DNA of 48,382 nucleotides from an uncultured Nodularia sp. (GCA_903911355.1 CAIWDD010000095.1:1-48382); one strand, 5' to 3'; counted from the stretch's first letter, positions 31,992-41,580 are shown. Program-made: numbers and translations. The notes: generated from the letters alone by a model not told the origin.

Positions 31992-32351
31992 ATGAATAAA
32001 AAGACTATACTGAGTTTACTTTCTACTCCCATGCTAGTTAGCTCAATTCTCGCCATGGGAGCAATGGCAAATCAAGCCCAGGCCGCAGAAACAGAACCAG
32101 ACAACACAGACAAACTCACCTGCATACAAAATGACCATATATGGCGTCCCGTGTGTGTGAGAGCTTCTGTATTGGCTAAAATCCCTCAATATCAACCCGG
32201 ATTAGAGTTTTCTACCGATGAAAATGAAGTTCCCTTGCTAGGGTTTAATGTTGAAGAAAGTGATATGGCGGTTGACTTATTTAACTGTGACTGTCCACAG
32301 TGTATTAATGCTTTGCGTCAAATGCGCGGTATGTCGCCCTTAGTTTATTAG
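31992..32351 (+). CDS. Small exported protein of unknown function
   Basis: 119 aa with a convincing signal peptide (MNKKTILSLLSTPMLVSSIL, cleavage after AQA). The mature part has four cysteines, including NCDCPQC, and is acidic. It would be exported to the periplasm or lumen, where the cysteines could form disulphides or hold a metal. I do not recognise the family. The ATG at 31992 follows an AAGGAATCCC ribosome-binding stretch. Confidence 0.65.
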   Translation: MNKKTILSLLSTPMLVSSILAMGAMANQAQAAETEPDNTDKLTCIQNDHIWRPVCVRASVLAKIPQYQPGLEFSTDENEVPLLGFNVEESDMAVDLFNCDCPQCINALRQMRGMSPLVY

Positions 32352-32364
32352 ACATCTGTTGACA

Positions 32365-32400
32365 AACTCTCCCCTTTCCTTGCTAAGGAGAGGGGTTGGG
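32365..32400. terminator. Hairpin between convergent genes
   Basis: CTCCCCTTTCCTT and AAGGAGAGGGG can pair as an imperfect stem between the exported-protein gene and the convergent pentapeptide gene. The same CCCCTT/AAGGGG-type element occurs as a dispersed repeat near 6030. Confidence 0.4.
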
Positions 32401-32431
32401 GAATTGAGGATCACGAAAACTCTTGAGCATT

Positions 32432-32989
32432 CTAAGAATAGCAATAACTACCAGCCCAAGTAACCCATTTATGAGATATTCCTATATGGGCTATTTCCTC
32501 AGCCTTCTCTTGCTGACTCACTTTTGTTCCTGTTAAGTCCGCACCGTTTAGTTCCGCTTCATTGATATTGCACCCGCTTAAGTTGGCTTTCCTCAGATTA
32601 GCGTTTCTTAAGTTGGCTCCACTCATTTGGGCTTCACTCAGGTCAGCATATCCTAAGTTGGCAATTTCTAAATTTGCACTGCGCAAATCTGCACGAGTTA
32701 AGTTAGACTGTTGCAGGTTAACCCTAATTAGTTCAGCGCCAATTAAGTTTACTTCAGTCAAGTTTGCACCCTTCAAGTCGGCTCCACTTAAATCAGCATC
32801 TGTGAGATTTGCTCGACTAAAGTCACATTCAGTCAAATTCGCCTGTGTCAGGTTAGCTCCACTCAAGTCAGCTTCCATAAAATTAGCACCACTCAAGTTA
32901 GCAGCACAAAGATTTATTTGATGTAAACTGGCTCTATTAAATGTGCGCTCTCCTGCTGCATAAAGGTTTCGGATTCTTTTAGCGTCCAT
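32432..32989 (-). CDS. Pentapeptide-repeat protein
   Basis: 185 aa. A run of A(D/N)Lxx repeats (LSGANFMEADLSGANLTQAN and on) covers about residues 20-160, which would fold as a right-handed quadrilateral beta-helix. Function is not assigned; such proteins are abundant in cyanobacteria. ATG 32989 is chosen over 33004 because a GAGGTGAG ribosome-binding site precedes it by a few bases. The short C-terminal tail is not repetitive. Confidence 0.85.
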   Translation of the reverse strand: MDAKRIRNLYAAGERTFNRASLHQINLCAANLSGANFMEADLSGANLTQANLTECDFSRANLTDADLSGADLKGANLTEVNLIGAELIRVNLQQSNLTRADLRSANLEIANLGYADLSEAQMSGANLRNANLRKANLSGCNINEAELNGADLTGTKVSQQEKAEEIAHIGISHKWVTWAGSYCYS

Positions 32990-33148
32990 TTTCTCACCTC
33001 GCAATCTCTACAGGTCAGTTGAGTTATTCTTGACACTCTACTCAAACCACACTAACAGCAACCGCGAGTTTTAGGTAAACTTGTCCTCCCATTATGCTAT
33101 AATCACAGGCTGTTTTGCCAATTCCTTAACAGAAATATACTAAAGTCC

Positions 33149-33739
33149 ATGACTGATTTCACATCTACTCTCTGTCAATGTGTGGCTGCATATCGCGGCG
33201 GCGGGGTGCGTCCCACTGCTGAAACCGTCGTCAATGCGTTGTTACAAGCTGAAAAGTCTGCTAAACAGCAACGGCTGAGTTATCCTTTTGCATCTCTACT
33301 AGGTACATGGCAACTTTGTTTTGCTACTGGAACCAAGAAGGCTCAAAAACGAGGTGGAATTGTCTTAGGGAAGGGTTTGTATGTGCCGAAGTTTGTGACT
33401 ATTCAGATTTCTTTTAGTGCTACTGTAGAGCCAGATTCCGGTAAGGGTGAAATTGGTAATCAGGTACAGTTAGGCCCAGTTTTATTACAACTGACCGGAC
33501 TAGCACGTTATTTTGGTAAGCAAAATTTGCTAGCCTTTGACTTTAATTATCTGCTTTTTTACCTGTTTGGTGGTAAGGTCTACAATGGGCAGTTTAGCTC
33601 TGGTCGGGCTGAGGCTCAGGATTTCTATGATCAGCCTATCGCTAAGTTACCTTTTTTTGCTTTCTTTTTGGTTACACCTGATTTGATTGCAGCTCGCGGT
33701 CGTGGGGGTGGTTTGGCTCTGTGGATTCGTCAGCAGTAA
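33149..33739 (+). CDS. Conserved cyanobacterial/plastid protein, possibly PAP/fibrillin-like
   Basis: 196 aa. After an N-terminal helix it has LLGTWQLCFATGTKKAQKRG, several beta strands and a hydrophobic, glycine-rich end (LIAARGRGGGLALWIR). The LxGxWxLxF opening of a lipocalin-like barrel recalls PAP/fibrillin proteins of thylakoids and plastids, which bind lipids. The match is weak. No signal peptide is seen, so it is probably cytoplasmic or thylakoid-associated. Confidence 0.6.
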   Translation: MTDFTSTLCQCVAAYRGGGVRPTAETVVNALLQAEKSAKQQRLSYPFASLLGTWQLCFATGTKKAQKRGGIVLGKGLYVPKFVTIQISFSATVEPDSGKGEIGNQVQLGPVLLQLTGLARYFGKQNLLAFDFNYLLFYLFGGKVYNGQFSSGRAEAQDFYDQPIAKLPFFAFFLVTPDLIAARGRGGGLALWIRQQ

Positions 33740-33959
33740 TTAACCACAGATAACCACAGATAAACCTCTACTTATACTCTTTTTTGTCACCTGATTCCCC
33801 GGTCATCAGTGTTATTTCTCAGGATATATTTTTTTATTGCAATTCTATTTACTTTTTATCTCTAAAGGTAGAAAATAACCACTAACTCAATATTGGGAAA
33901 CCTCTTGAGGGTGCATTCCCAACCCTTGCCAATTCATCGCAGAGTGTAACCGGGGTCAG

Positions 33960-34982
33960 ATGACGCAAGCTTTTAATCGAGTCCAAGAATGGGAACAACG
34001 CCGTAACGAAGCTAACCGCTACTACCAGCAAGGCCAGTTTCAAGAATATCTCAATTTTGCCACGGAGAATTTACAGTTAGCTCGATCTATCCCAGACAGA
34101 GCTAGGGAAGGCCATACATTGAATGATGTCGGTTTGGCTTATCTGAGTTGTTGTCAACCTCTACAAGCTTTAGAGTGTTTTGAGCAAGCGCGTTTAGTGG
34201 CTGAGGAAATCGGGAACAGGCGATCTGAAGCGATCGCACTGAGTAATCTGGGTTCTACTTACAGCCGTCTGGGGCGATTGTCACGAGCGCTAGAGTATTT
34301 TCACCAGGGTTTACACATCTTTCGAGATTTACAAGATATTCCCGCCGAGGTTTCTACTCTCAATGATGTGGCACTGATTTACACTAAGTTGGGAGAACCT
34401 AAGCGCTCCCTGTTACTACAGTACCAAATTTTGGCTATGCGCCGCTCACTCGGAGATTTTTCTGGGGAAGCAACTACCCTCAATGGTATTGGTTATGCTT
34501 ACAGCACATTAGGACAGTATGAGCAAGCTTTAGAATTTCTCCAAGCAGCACTCCCCATTCAACGCGCTGTGAAAAATGTGGTGGCCGAAGCTACTACTTT
34601 AAATAATATTGCTTCTGTCTATGGTGATTTGGGAGAACCTAAAAAGGCTCTGTTACTCTACTATCAGGTTTTGTTGACCCGTCGGGCCATCAATGACCGC
34701 GCAGGGGAGGGGACAACCCTACATAATATTGGTTTTACCTACGGTATCTTGCGGAATCACCGTCAAGCCATGAAATACTATCAGCAGGCGATCGCCATTT
34801 ATCAAGAAGTTGGCGATTCTCTCGGAGAAATTTCCGCGCTGCTGAGTATGGGTCAATTTTACGCTAGGACTAAACGCAAAAAGTTAGCCCTCAGTTACTA
34901 TCACAATGCTCAGGATTTAGCCCAAGCGATCGCATCTGAGCCAATGTTGAAAAAGATCCAGCAGTGTCTGGATGCTATGTAA
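33960..34982 (+). CDS. Tetratricopeptide-repeat protein
   Basis: 340 aa composed of about seven TPR units of 40 residues with the pattern LNxIGxxYxxLGxxxxALxxYQxAL (for example ALSNLGSTYSRLGRLSRALE). The spacing and the E-G-T-L-N start of each unit place it in the LGN/kinesin-light-chain TPR type. It should be a cytoplasmic protein-binding scaffold with no catalytic part. The start is ATG 33960. It is followed by a J-domain gene on the same strand. Confidence 0.85.
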   Translation: MTQAFNRVQEWEQRRNEANRYYQQGQFQEYLNFATENLQLARSIPDRAREGHTLNDVGLAYLSCCQPLQALECFEQARLVAEEIGNRRSEAIALSNLGSTYSRLGRLSRALEYFHQGLHIFRDLQDIPAEVSTLNDVALIYTKLGEPKRSLLLQYQILAMRRSLGDFSGEATTLNGIGYAYSTLGQYEQALEFLQAALPIQRAVKNVVAEATTLNNIASVYGDLGEPKKALLLYYQVLLTRRAINDRAGEGTTLHNIGFTYGILRNHRQAMKYYQQAIAIYQEVGDSLGEISALLSMGQFYARTKRKKLALSYYHNAQDLAQAIASEPMLKKIQQCLDAM

Positions 34983-35135
34983 TTTATTCCCTCCTGACTC
35001 AGGAGGGGTCAAATATAGCTATATGCCAAGAAGTACCCTTGTTTTTTGCTATATGGATGAACTATGCTGATTCAGCAAAGCGCAGAAAAGTTTTAGAATA
35101 TAAAAAACTGAATTTGACCAGAGTGAATCACAGCC

Positions 35136-35675
35136 GTGAGTCAAAACGGGAAACACCGACAAATCAGCAAGAATATAACCTATTATGCCCTGTTAGGATT
35201 GCATCCCTCGGCATCGGTCATTGATATTCGGCGGGCTTATTTGCAACTGAGTAAACAGTATCATCCAGATACTACAGAATTACCTGCTACAGTTGCTACT
35301 GCTAAATTTCAGCAAATTAACGAAGCTTACGCCACTCTCAGTAATCCTGAACGGCGTTTAAGTTATGATGTTAAAATCGGCTATTCCCGGTTTGGGGTAA
35401 TTCAAGCACCAACGGATTTAAACCATCCTGTCCGTAAACCCTACGATTTCTCAAAGTCCATGTATCTCGATGCTAGCGATCGCCCCCTATCAGCAGGAGA
35501 AATTTTTGTATTATTTTTCTTGGTCTTAACCCTTGTGGGTTGTGTGTTAGTCGCGATCGCTGTTGCTGTTATTCGTGGTGAAACCAGCATACCTACCCAA
35601 CTTAGCCAACCACAGATTACCCACATTTCTCAACTCCCGACTCCCGCAGAAATGAAGATGAATATAAACTTGTAA
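35136..35675 (+). CDS. J-domain (DnaJ-like) membrane protein
   Basis: 179 aa. Residues 12-75 are a J-domain with TYYALLGLHP, the HPD motif (SKQYHPDTT) that stimulates Hsp70 ATPase, and INEAYATLSNPERR. One transmembrane segment follows (IFVLFFLVLTLVGCVLVAIA, about 125-150). It lacks the zinc and substrate domains of classical DnaJ, so it likely recruits DnaK to a membrane. The start is a GTG at 35136. Its DUF3143 partner starts 27 bp later. Confidence 0.85.
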   Translation: MSQNGKHRQISKNITYYALLGLHPSASVIDIRRAYLQLSKQYHPDTTELPATVATAKFQQINEAYATLSNPERRLSYDVKIGYSRFGVIQAPTDLNHPVRKPYDFSKSMYLDASDRPLSAGEIFVLFFLVLTLVGCVLVAIAVAVIRGETSIPTQLSQPQITHISQLPTPAEMKMNINL

Positions 35676-35702
35676 ATTTTTAGTTGTTTTTCTAATTTTC
35701 CT

Positions 35703-35969
35703 ATGCTTAGTGCCGATACACCTTTATATAGTCATCCGCTACCACAAATTGAAGAGTGGCTCAAAAACCAAGGCTGTCAACAGGATGAAAGCCAGTTACA
35801 TTGTTGGCGTGTACAACGCCCTGGTTGGCAAGCTGAACTCTGGCTTGATATTGAGCAAATTACAGTCAGGTATATCAAATCTGGCGAAAATGAGCAAGAT
35901 ATCCAACGCTCGTTTAAATATTCTCTCAGCCGCGAAGATATAGAACAAGCTGTGTTTTCTGGTCCGTGA
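35703..35969 (+). CDS. DUF3143 family protein
   Basis: 88 aa with PLPQIEEWLKNQGC, CWRVQRPGWQAELWLDIEQITVRY and a helical end (SREDIEQAVFSGP). This matches cyanobacterial DUF3143, which often follows a J-domain gene as here. Function unknown. A strong hairpin follows the stop. Confidence 0.8.
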   Translation: MLSADTPLYSHPLPQIEEWLKNQGCQQDESQLHCWRVQRPGWQAELWLDIEQITVRYIKSGENEQDIQRSFKYSLSREDIEQAVFSGP

Positions 35970-35997
35970 GATTCTTCTTTAATGGTAGGTAATTGGT

Positions 35998-36021
35998 CAT
36001 GGGTGCAAATACATACCCATG
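35998..36021. terminator. Hairpin between convergent genes
   Basis: CATGGGT and ACCCATG form a 7-bp stem, extended by an outer GGTAG/CTACC pairing (about 35983-36032). It lies between the DUF3143 gene and the convergent glycosyltransferase gene. Confidence 0.6.
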
Positions 36022-36046
36022 CTCAACTACCTAAAAATTAACCATC

Positions 36047-37135
36047 TTAGCAATTACTGCTCATACCCAGACTAACTACATCTGGGATTTGACCATGTTT
36101 AGCAGATTGTCCTGCCAGAATTTGCTGATAAACTGCTTCATAACCATCGGTCATATGTTGTAGGCTAAAGTGCTGATTAACATACTCTCGGCAAACATAG
36201 CGGTCTAACTGCTTTACCTGATCAATAGCCTCAATAAAATCTGCAACGTTATTGCAAAGGAAACCTGTTTTTCCGTGTTTAATGATCTCCACAGTCGAAC
36301 CTAGTTTCATGGCAATCACCGGTGTACCTGCTGCCATTGACTCTACCATAACTAACCCAAAAGGTTCTCGCCAAGTGATGGGGAAAAGAGTTGCTACCGC
36401 ACCCCCCATGAGAGCATTTTTCTGGATATGGTTCGCTTCACCCAGATACTCAATTTGTTGACCATCTATGTGTGGCTTAACTTCTTGCTCAAAGTATTCT
36501 CGGTCAACTGCATCTATTTTACCAGCAATTTTCAAATGCCAACCGGTTTTTTGAGCAATGGCGATCGCTAGGTGTGTACCCTTCTCTGGAGATATCCGAC
36601 CTAGAAACGCCAAGTATGGCGGATTATCCGGTTGGGGATGAAACTTATAACTATTAACATCAATCCCATTGTAAACCGTTGCTACATAATTTAACCCTAA
36701 TCTGAGTTCCCTCTGGGACTGGGAAATACTCACAAAAGGTTGATGTTTACCATATTGAAACATCTTTTCATTATCAGGGGTAAAAATCCCGTGCAAGGTG
36801 TGAACCGTGGGTGTTTTAATCAGATTGGCATAGGGTAATGCTGAACAGCACACATGGGAATGAATAATATCAAACTCCTGGGCTCGCTCATAGACAAAGC
36901 CTAGTTGTAACATTTGGTATATATTAGGTTCCTTGACCTCCGGGTCGAGACGTAAAGCACGGGGATGAACTGATACTAGTTTCGCCAAGGTAATAGAATC
37001 TCCCGAAGCAAATAGCGTCACTTCATGTCCCCGTCGAACTAATTCATCGGTTAGTAGTCCTACGACTAACTCTATACCCCCATATGCTGGAGGTGGTACT
37101 CTCTCGACTAATGGCGCAACTTGAGCAATTCGCAT
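36047..37135 (-). CDS. GT4-family glycosyltransferase
   Basis: 362 aa, GT-B fold. The N-terminal domain has VPPPAYGGIELVVGLLTDEL, and the C-terminal domain has LAFLGRISPEKGTHLAI and the EX7E-like region EPFGLVMVESMAAGTPVIA. This is a retaining nucleotide-sugar transferase of the GT4 group, acting at the cytoplasmic side. The acceptor, such as a glycolipid or exopolysaccharide, cannot be told. ATG 37135 begins MRIAQVAPL, the usual opening. Confidence 0.9.
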   Translation of the reverse strand: MRIAQVAPLVERVPPPAYGGIELVVGLLTDELVRRGHEVTLFASGDSITLAKLVSVHPRALRLDPEVKEPNIYQMLQLGFVYERAQEFDIIHSHVCCSALPYANLIKTPTVHTLHGIFTPDNEKMFQYGKHQPFVSISQSQRELRLGLNYVATVYNGIDVNSYKFHPQPDNPPYLAFLGRISPEKGTHLAIAIAQKTGWHLKIAGKIDAVDREYFEQEVKPHIDGQQIEYLGEANHIQKNALMGGAVATLFPITWREPFGLVMVESMAAGTPVIAMKLGSTVEIIKHGKTGFLCNNVADFIEAIDQVKQLDRYVCREYVNQHFSLQHMTDGYEAVYQQILAGQSAKHGQIPDVVSLGMSSNC

Positions 37136-38090
37136 TACATAACTCCTGCAAAATCAGATGAAAATGACATATCTGTCTGCTGTTTCATAAGTGCCTATAA
37201 ACGCTTTCATTAGTACTTTTTAATAGGCACATTAATTTAGATTGTATGTTTCATATCCTATATTTGCTTTCTACCTTAGTAGGGAAATATTGCTTTATTC
37301 AGAAGAGAAACTAAGTTATAGATGATTAAAATATCAGCAATCAAATTTTGATAATTTTATGGAAAATGTTGCTCAAAACAGAGATTTTTTCCGCAAAATT
37401 CAATTTATTTAGCTAACTTATTGATATTTTTTATTATGCTGTTATTTTTCTTCACCTCAGCCTATAGGAATAGAGAGTTTATCTATGCTCCTACCATAGG
37501 TAGGGGTACAATTCCAGTTTTCATCCCCCAAAAGTATGAAATCATGCCATTGACAATGTTAAGGTTTAATGGTATCAAAAACACATCATTTTTTATCAGT
37601 GTGGATATTTATCCCAAAAAAAACACTCAGACTGGAACCCCTAGTTATCAAGAGTATTTGTAGCGATTATAACAAATTACAGATATAAATTTTTTGTCGC
37701 TGCAGAAAAGAATTGCAGGCACAGATCAATGCTTTGAATATTCTCCTGATTACAGCACCTGTAGTTTTTCTCTTAGTTTCCGAATTTATTCGTGCTTTTC
37801 ATCACAAAAAATAACCGGTATTATGTACAGAATTAACAAGATAAAGCACCCTTGACAAATTCAAGCCCTTTACAATATCATTGCTGTTATGATCAAAATA
37901 TCTAATCTCAAGACTAAGCCTATTTAAATAGGAACTATAACAGAAAACCGAATAAAATTTATGCATTTGTATTTTGCCCTAAAAGTATATATTCATATGC
38001 AATTTTATTCAATTTTACTGTTCTAAATACGTATTCTGAATTTGATATTATTGGGGCTAAGTTTGGATAAGATGCTATTCCCTCCTCATT
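37136..38090. other. AT-rich intergenic region of about 950 bases
   Basis: Separates the divergent glycosyltransferase and kinase genes and probably holds both promoters. An 80-codon frame at 37421-37663 has no clear ribosome-binding site or known motif. A 33-codon frame at 37713-37814 (TTG start) would encode a single hydrophobic helix (ALNILLITAPVVFLLVSEFI), possibly a small membrane protein or a relic. Nothing else is recognised. Confidence 0.45.
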
Positions 38091-39935
38091 ATGCAAATTT
38101 GCCAAAATCCCAATTGCTCTAATCCATTCAACCCTGAAGACAATAGATTTTGCATGAGTTGCGGACACAGTAACTTTGGCAAACTTCTGAGAAATCGCTA
38201 TCGCGTATTGAGGCTTTTAGGAGAAGGTGGATTTAGCAGAACTTATGAAACTGAAGACGTAGATAGACTAAATGCTCCTTGCGTCATCAAACAATTTTTT
38301 CCTCAATTTCAAGGAACAATCCAACGTAATAAAGCAGCACAATTCTTCAAAGAAGAGGCATTTCGGTTGTATGAACTCGGAGAAAATCATACTCAAATAC
38401 CGAGATTATTAGCTTATTTTGAACAAGGTTCTAGCTTGTACCTTGTGCAAGAATTTATACAAGGTAAGACTCTGTTACAAGAGGTTCAGCAAAAACCCTT
38501 TAGTGAACAGCAAATTTACCAACTCTTAACTGATTTATTACCAGTTCTCCAATTTATTCATGGTGCTAACGTTATTCATAGAGATATCAAACCAGACAAC
38601 ATTATCCGCCGCGAAAGTGACGGTAAACCCGTATTAATTGATTTTGGTGGTGCGAAGCAGGTAACACAAACAACCTTAGCTCGACAGGCGACGGTTATTT
38701 ATACCATTGGTTATGCTCCTTCTGAACAAATGGCTGGATTTCCTTGTCATGGGAGTGATTTATATGCTTTGGGTGTAACTTGCGTGCGTCTGTTAACCCA
38801 ATGTTTACCAATACAAAATACCTATGGACAGATCCATGATCCTCTTTATGATGCCATGAATGGTAATTGGCTATGGCAAGAAGAATTACATAAAAAAGGG
38901 ATGTCCATCAGCGATGACTTAAGCCGCATTTTAAATAAATTGTTGAAACATCTAGCTAGTGAAAGATATCAATCAGCCTCGGAAGTGCTAAAAGATTTAC
39001 AAGATAGTAAAAAATCTGTTGTTGAACCAAAAATTAGCGAAATTATTTTACCTCAATTAATTCGATTACCATCCCTACCAAAACAAATAAAACCCTCATT
39101 ACCCCCTTTGCAAACCTTTAAATTTGAAGTAGTGACGGTAGATACAGCAGGTAGAGAAGTCAACCGCGATTTACCCACGGCTGAATTTTTTACCGAAAAA
39201 TTAAACGAAATAGTCACACTGGAAATGGTTTTAATTTCCGGTGGTAGTTTTATGATGGGTTCCCCTGACTTTGAAGGAGATGCTGACGAACGCCCTCAAC
39301 ACAAAGTTACTCTCAAACCATTCTTTATGGGTAAATTTCCCATAACTCAAGGTCAATGGAAAGCTGTAACGGGTTTACCTGAAGTCAAACAAAGCTTAAA
39401 CCCACATCCCTCGAAATTTAAAGGACCCAATCGGCCTGTAGAAAACGTATCTTGGTACGAGGCTGTAGAATTCTGCGCCAGACTCTCAGAAAAAACCGGA
39501 CGTAAATATAGGTTACCTAGTGAATCTGAATGGGAATACGCTTGTCGCGCTGGAACTACCACGTCCTACCACTTTGGCGAAATGATTACCACTGATTTAG
39601 TTAATTGTAGTAGCGATAGTTATGGTGTGGATCTAAAAAGCAAATACCGCAAGGAAACAACCGATGTGGGCAGTTTTGGCATCGCCAACGCCTTCGGATT
39701 GTATGATATGCATGGGCAGGTGTGGGAGTGGTGTGGTGATACTTGGCATAATAACTATTGTGGCGCGCCTGCGGATGGTAGTGTCTGGGAGGCTGGTGGT
39801 GACTTTCATCGTCGCCTATTGCGTGGGGGTTCTTGGAGTTTTGCCGCCGAACTTTGTCGCAGCGCTAGTCGTAGCTGGAATGAGTCTGATGGTGGTTTGA
39901 GGATCTGCGGTTTTCGTGTGGTATTTTCTCCTTAA
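38091..39935 (+). CDS. Serine/threonine protein kinase with formylglycine-generating-enzyme-like C-terminal domain
   Basis: 614 aa. Residues 4-24 form a zinc ribbon (CQNPNC...CMSCG). The kinase domain has a glycine loop GEGGFSRTYE, Lys67, catalytic Asp165 in VIHRDIKPDN, and DFGGAK. After a linker, residues from about 380 to 614 form a FGE-sulfatase (SUMF1/C-type-lectin-like) domain: GGSFMMGSPDFEGDADERP, YRLPSESEWEYACRAG, WEWCGDTWH and LLRGGSW...GFRVVF. Such fusions are common in cyanobacteria and act in signalling; the FGE-like part probably binds ligand rather than activating sulfatases. The C-terminal end could be a retroelement variable region (see findings). Confidence 0.88.
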   Translation: MQICQNPNCSNPFNPEDNRFCMSCGHSNFGKLLRNRYRVLRLLGEGGFSRTYETEDVDRLNAPCVIKQFFPQFQGTIQRNKAAQFFKEEAFRLYELGENHTQIPRLLAYFEQGSSLYLVQEFIQGKTLLQEVQQKPFSEQQIYQLLTDLLPVLQFIHGANVIHRDIKPDNIIRRESDGKPVLIDFGGAKQVTQTTLARQATVIYTIGYAPSEQMAGFPCHGSDLYALGVTCVRLLTQCLPIQNTYGQIHDPLYDAMNGNWLWQEELHKKGMSISDDLSRILNKLLKHLASERYQSASEVLKDLQDSKKSVVEPKISEIILPQLIRLPSLPKQIKPSLPPLQTFKFEVVTVDTAGREVNRDLPTAEFFTEKLNEIVTLEMVLISGGSFMMGSPDFEGDADERPQHKVTLKPFFMGKFPITQGQWKAVTGLPEVKQSLNPHPSKFKGPNRPVENVSWYEAVEFCARLSEKTGRKYRLPSESEWEYACRAGTTTSYHFGEMITTDLVNCSSDSYGVDLKSKYRKETTDVGSFGIANAFGLYDMHGQVWEWCGDTWHNNYCGAPADGSVWEAGGDFHRRLLRGGSWSFAAELCRSASRSWNESDGGLRICGFRVVFSP

Positions 39936-40066
39936 CTGTGATTAATAAAGCCTTTTTCAGGCTCATGAAGTACACACCAATTCCCTATTCCCTGTTCCCT
40001 AAAACTAAAAAAAATTTGTACCTAACGAGCATGGTAAATGCTATATGACTGTACCTGATAATTTGT

Positions 40067-40552
40067 ATGTCTGATAATCAATCTCTGAATATTATTCAAA
40101 CGACAGATATTGTAGATTTTATTCCGCTTTTAAAAGAGTTGGAGTTTGGGGATCAATTTAGTTTAGCTATGTTGAGGTGGTGTGGTATTGGCCAGCATGA
40201 TGCCACTATTAGTTTCTGGGAGGTATATATTGCTAAGTGGGCGGCTGAATCAATCGGTGTTATGGGTCTTTATCAATTAGCTGATACTCCCTCTCATGTT
40301 GTCTGGATGGGATGGTTTGGCTTGCGTCCACAGTTCCGCAGACAAGGACGGGGAACAATGATGATGGATAGGTTAACCGAGTATGCACGGAGTTTTGAAT
40401 TTCAAGAACTGTGGGTTTTTACTAATTATGATAATTTTGCAGCTATCTCGTTTTACGAAAATTATGGTTTCTTGCGCTTAGGTGAGGCTGTTGATATTTG
40501 TCCGGGTAAAACCCATGAGTTATCAGACATAATTTTGAGATATACCTGGTAA
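40067..40552 (+). CDS. GNAT-family N-acetyltransferase
   Basis: 161 aa. The acetyl-CoA binding motif is visible as LRPQFRRQGRGTMMMDRL, the Q/RxxGxG/A signature, followed by FTNYDNFAAISFYENYGF, typical of motif B. The acceptor cannot be inferred. Stand-alone cytoplasmic enzyme, start ATG 40067. Confidence 0.85.
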   Translation: MSDNQSLNIIQTTDIVDFIPLLKELEFGDQFSLAMLRWCGIGQHDATISFWEVYIAKWAAESIGVMGLYQLADTPSHVVWMGWFGLRPQFRRQGRGTMMMDRLTEYARSFEFQELWVFTNYDNFAAISFYENYGFLRLGEAVDICPGKTHELSDIILRYTW

Positions 40553-40579
40553 AGTTCTCTGCAAACCACTTATTTGGGT

Positions 40580-41020
40580 ATGAACTTGACTGCAGAAAGT
40601 GCTAGTGCTAGGTTGATGGTAAATATGTTAAATATGTTAAATATTATGTTAACTAAACGCAAAAGTCGCAGCATTGCAGCAATTTTGGCTTTATCCGGTA
40701 CCCTGACTATTTCAGGGTTACATAAGTTTTATTTGGGACAACCTTTTTGGGGTGTGTTGTATGTTTTGCTTTCCTGGACACCTATCCCTAAGGTAGCAAG
40801 TGCTATTGAGGCCGTGTGGTATTTGGCACAGGATGAAGGGGCTTTTGATCGTCATTTTAATTTGGGTAGGTCAGTAGTGAATAATCCCATTTCTACAGGT
40901 AATCAGGTACAAGATATGGCTAAGGCTATGCGCGAGTTGGATACTCTGCGCCAAGATGGATTGATTTCTGAGTACGAATTTGAGCAAAAGCGCCGCCAGC
41001 TGCTAGAACAAATTTCTTAA
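40580..41020 (+). CDS. TM2-domain membrane protein with SHOCT-like tail
   Basis: 146 aa from ATG 40580. Two hydrophobic segments flank the TM2 signature GLHKFYLGQPFWGVLYVLL. The C-terminal LDTLRQDGLISEYEFEQKRRQLLEQI is a SHOCT-type oligomerisation helix. The first 24 residues contain a MVNMLNMLNIM repeat from tandem AATATGTTA units, so the functional start may be ATG 40646 (MLTKRKSRS). It lies 12 bp before the ComEA-like gene. Confidence 0.75.
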   Translation: MNLTAESASARLMVNMLNMLNIMLTKRKSRSIAAILALSGTLTISGLHKFYLGQPFWGVLYVLLSWTPIPKVASAIEAVWYLAQDEGAFDRHFNLGRSVVNNPISTGNQVQDMAKAMRELDTLRQDGLISEYEFEQKRRQLLEQIS

Positions 41021-41032
41021 GTTAGCAACAAA

Positions 41033-41563
41033 ATGAACTGGCTACCTTTAAACCCTAAGTTACAAAAACTCCGCGCTAAACTCCTCAATGACCCTTATTA
41101 TCGATTACAGTCCGGGGAGGAAATTGGTCTGGCGGTAAAATTGGGAATTCGCATTGATGCTAATCAAGCAACTGTAGACGATTGGTTACGCTTACCTGGT
41201 CTGTCCATTCACCAAGCGCGATCGCTTGTGGAACTTTCGCGCTCTGGTGTTAAATTTTATTGTATTGAAGATGTGGCGGCGGCTTTAGCTATGCCAATAC
41301 AGCGATTAGAACCATTAGCGCCGCTACTGAGTTTTATTTACTATGATCACGAATCTCTAGATTATCCTTACCAGTTAGTTAACCTGAATACTGCCACCGT
41401 TGAGCAATTATTGCAAATTCCCTTTATGGATGTGTCTCTGGCGGAGGCGATAGTCCAAAATCGTCTATCAGCTGGGAGTTACCCGAACTTGGCGGATTTC
41501 CAGCGACGCTTGGATCTACCCGGTGAGGCCATCGCCAAGCTGATGTATTTTCTCAGGTTTTGA
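41033..41563 (+). CDS. ComEA-like helix-hairpin-helix protein
   Basis: 176 aa with two helix-hairpin-helix units: IDANQATVDDWLRLPGLSIH and VNLNTATVEQLLQIPFMDVS. This is the ComEA type DNA-binding fold. No signal peptide or membrane anchor is seen, unlike the competence receptor ComEA, so it may be a cytoplasmic DNA-binding protein. It follows the TM2 gene closely and converges on lepB. Confidence 0.8.
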   Translation: MNWLPLNPKLQKLRAKLLNDPYYRLQSGEEIGLAVKLGIRIDANQATVDDWLRLPGLSIHQARSLVELSRSGVKFYCIEDVAAALAMPIQRLEPLAPLLSFIYYDHESLDYPYQLVNLNTATVEQLLQIPFMDVSLAEAIVQNRLSAGSYPNLADFQRRLDLPGEAIAKLMYFLRF

Positions 41564-41580
41564 GACGATACAAAACCCCA

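Noticed and set aside
34964-35224. 86-codon frame overlapping the start of the J-domain gene
   Set aside because: It overlaps the J-domain coding sequence in another frame and has no protein-like features.
37421-37663. 80-codon forward frame in the long AT-rich gap
   Set aside because: No clear ribosome-binding site, no recognised motif and low-complexity ends; treated as chance frame in intergenic DNA.
37713-37814. 33-codon frame with one hydrophobic helix
   Set aside because: Could be a small membrane protein, but the only start is TTG, there is no ribosome-binding site, and no family is recognised; mentioned only in the intergenic entry.
40121-40180. Retroelement reverse transcriptase next to the kinase-FGE gene
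   Set aside because: The genes after the kinase are a GNAT, a TM2 protein and a helix-hairpin-helix protein; no reverse transcriptase motif (YxDD) is present.
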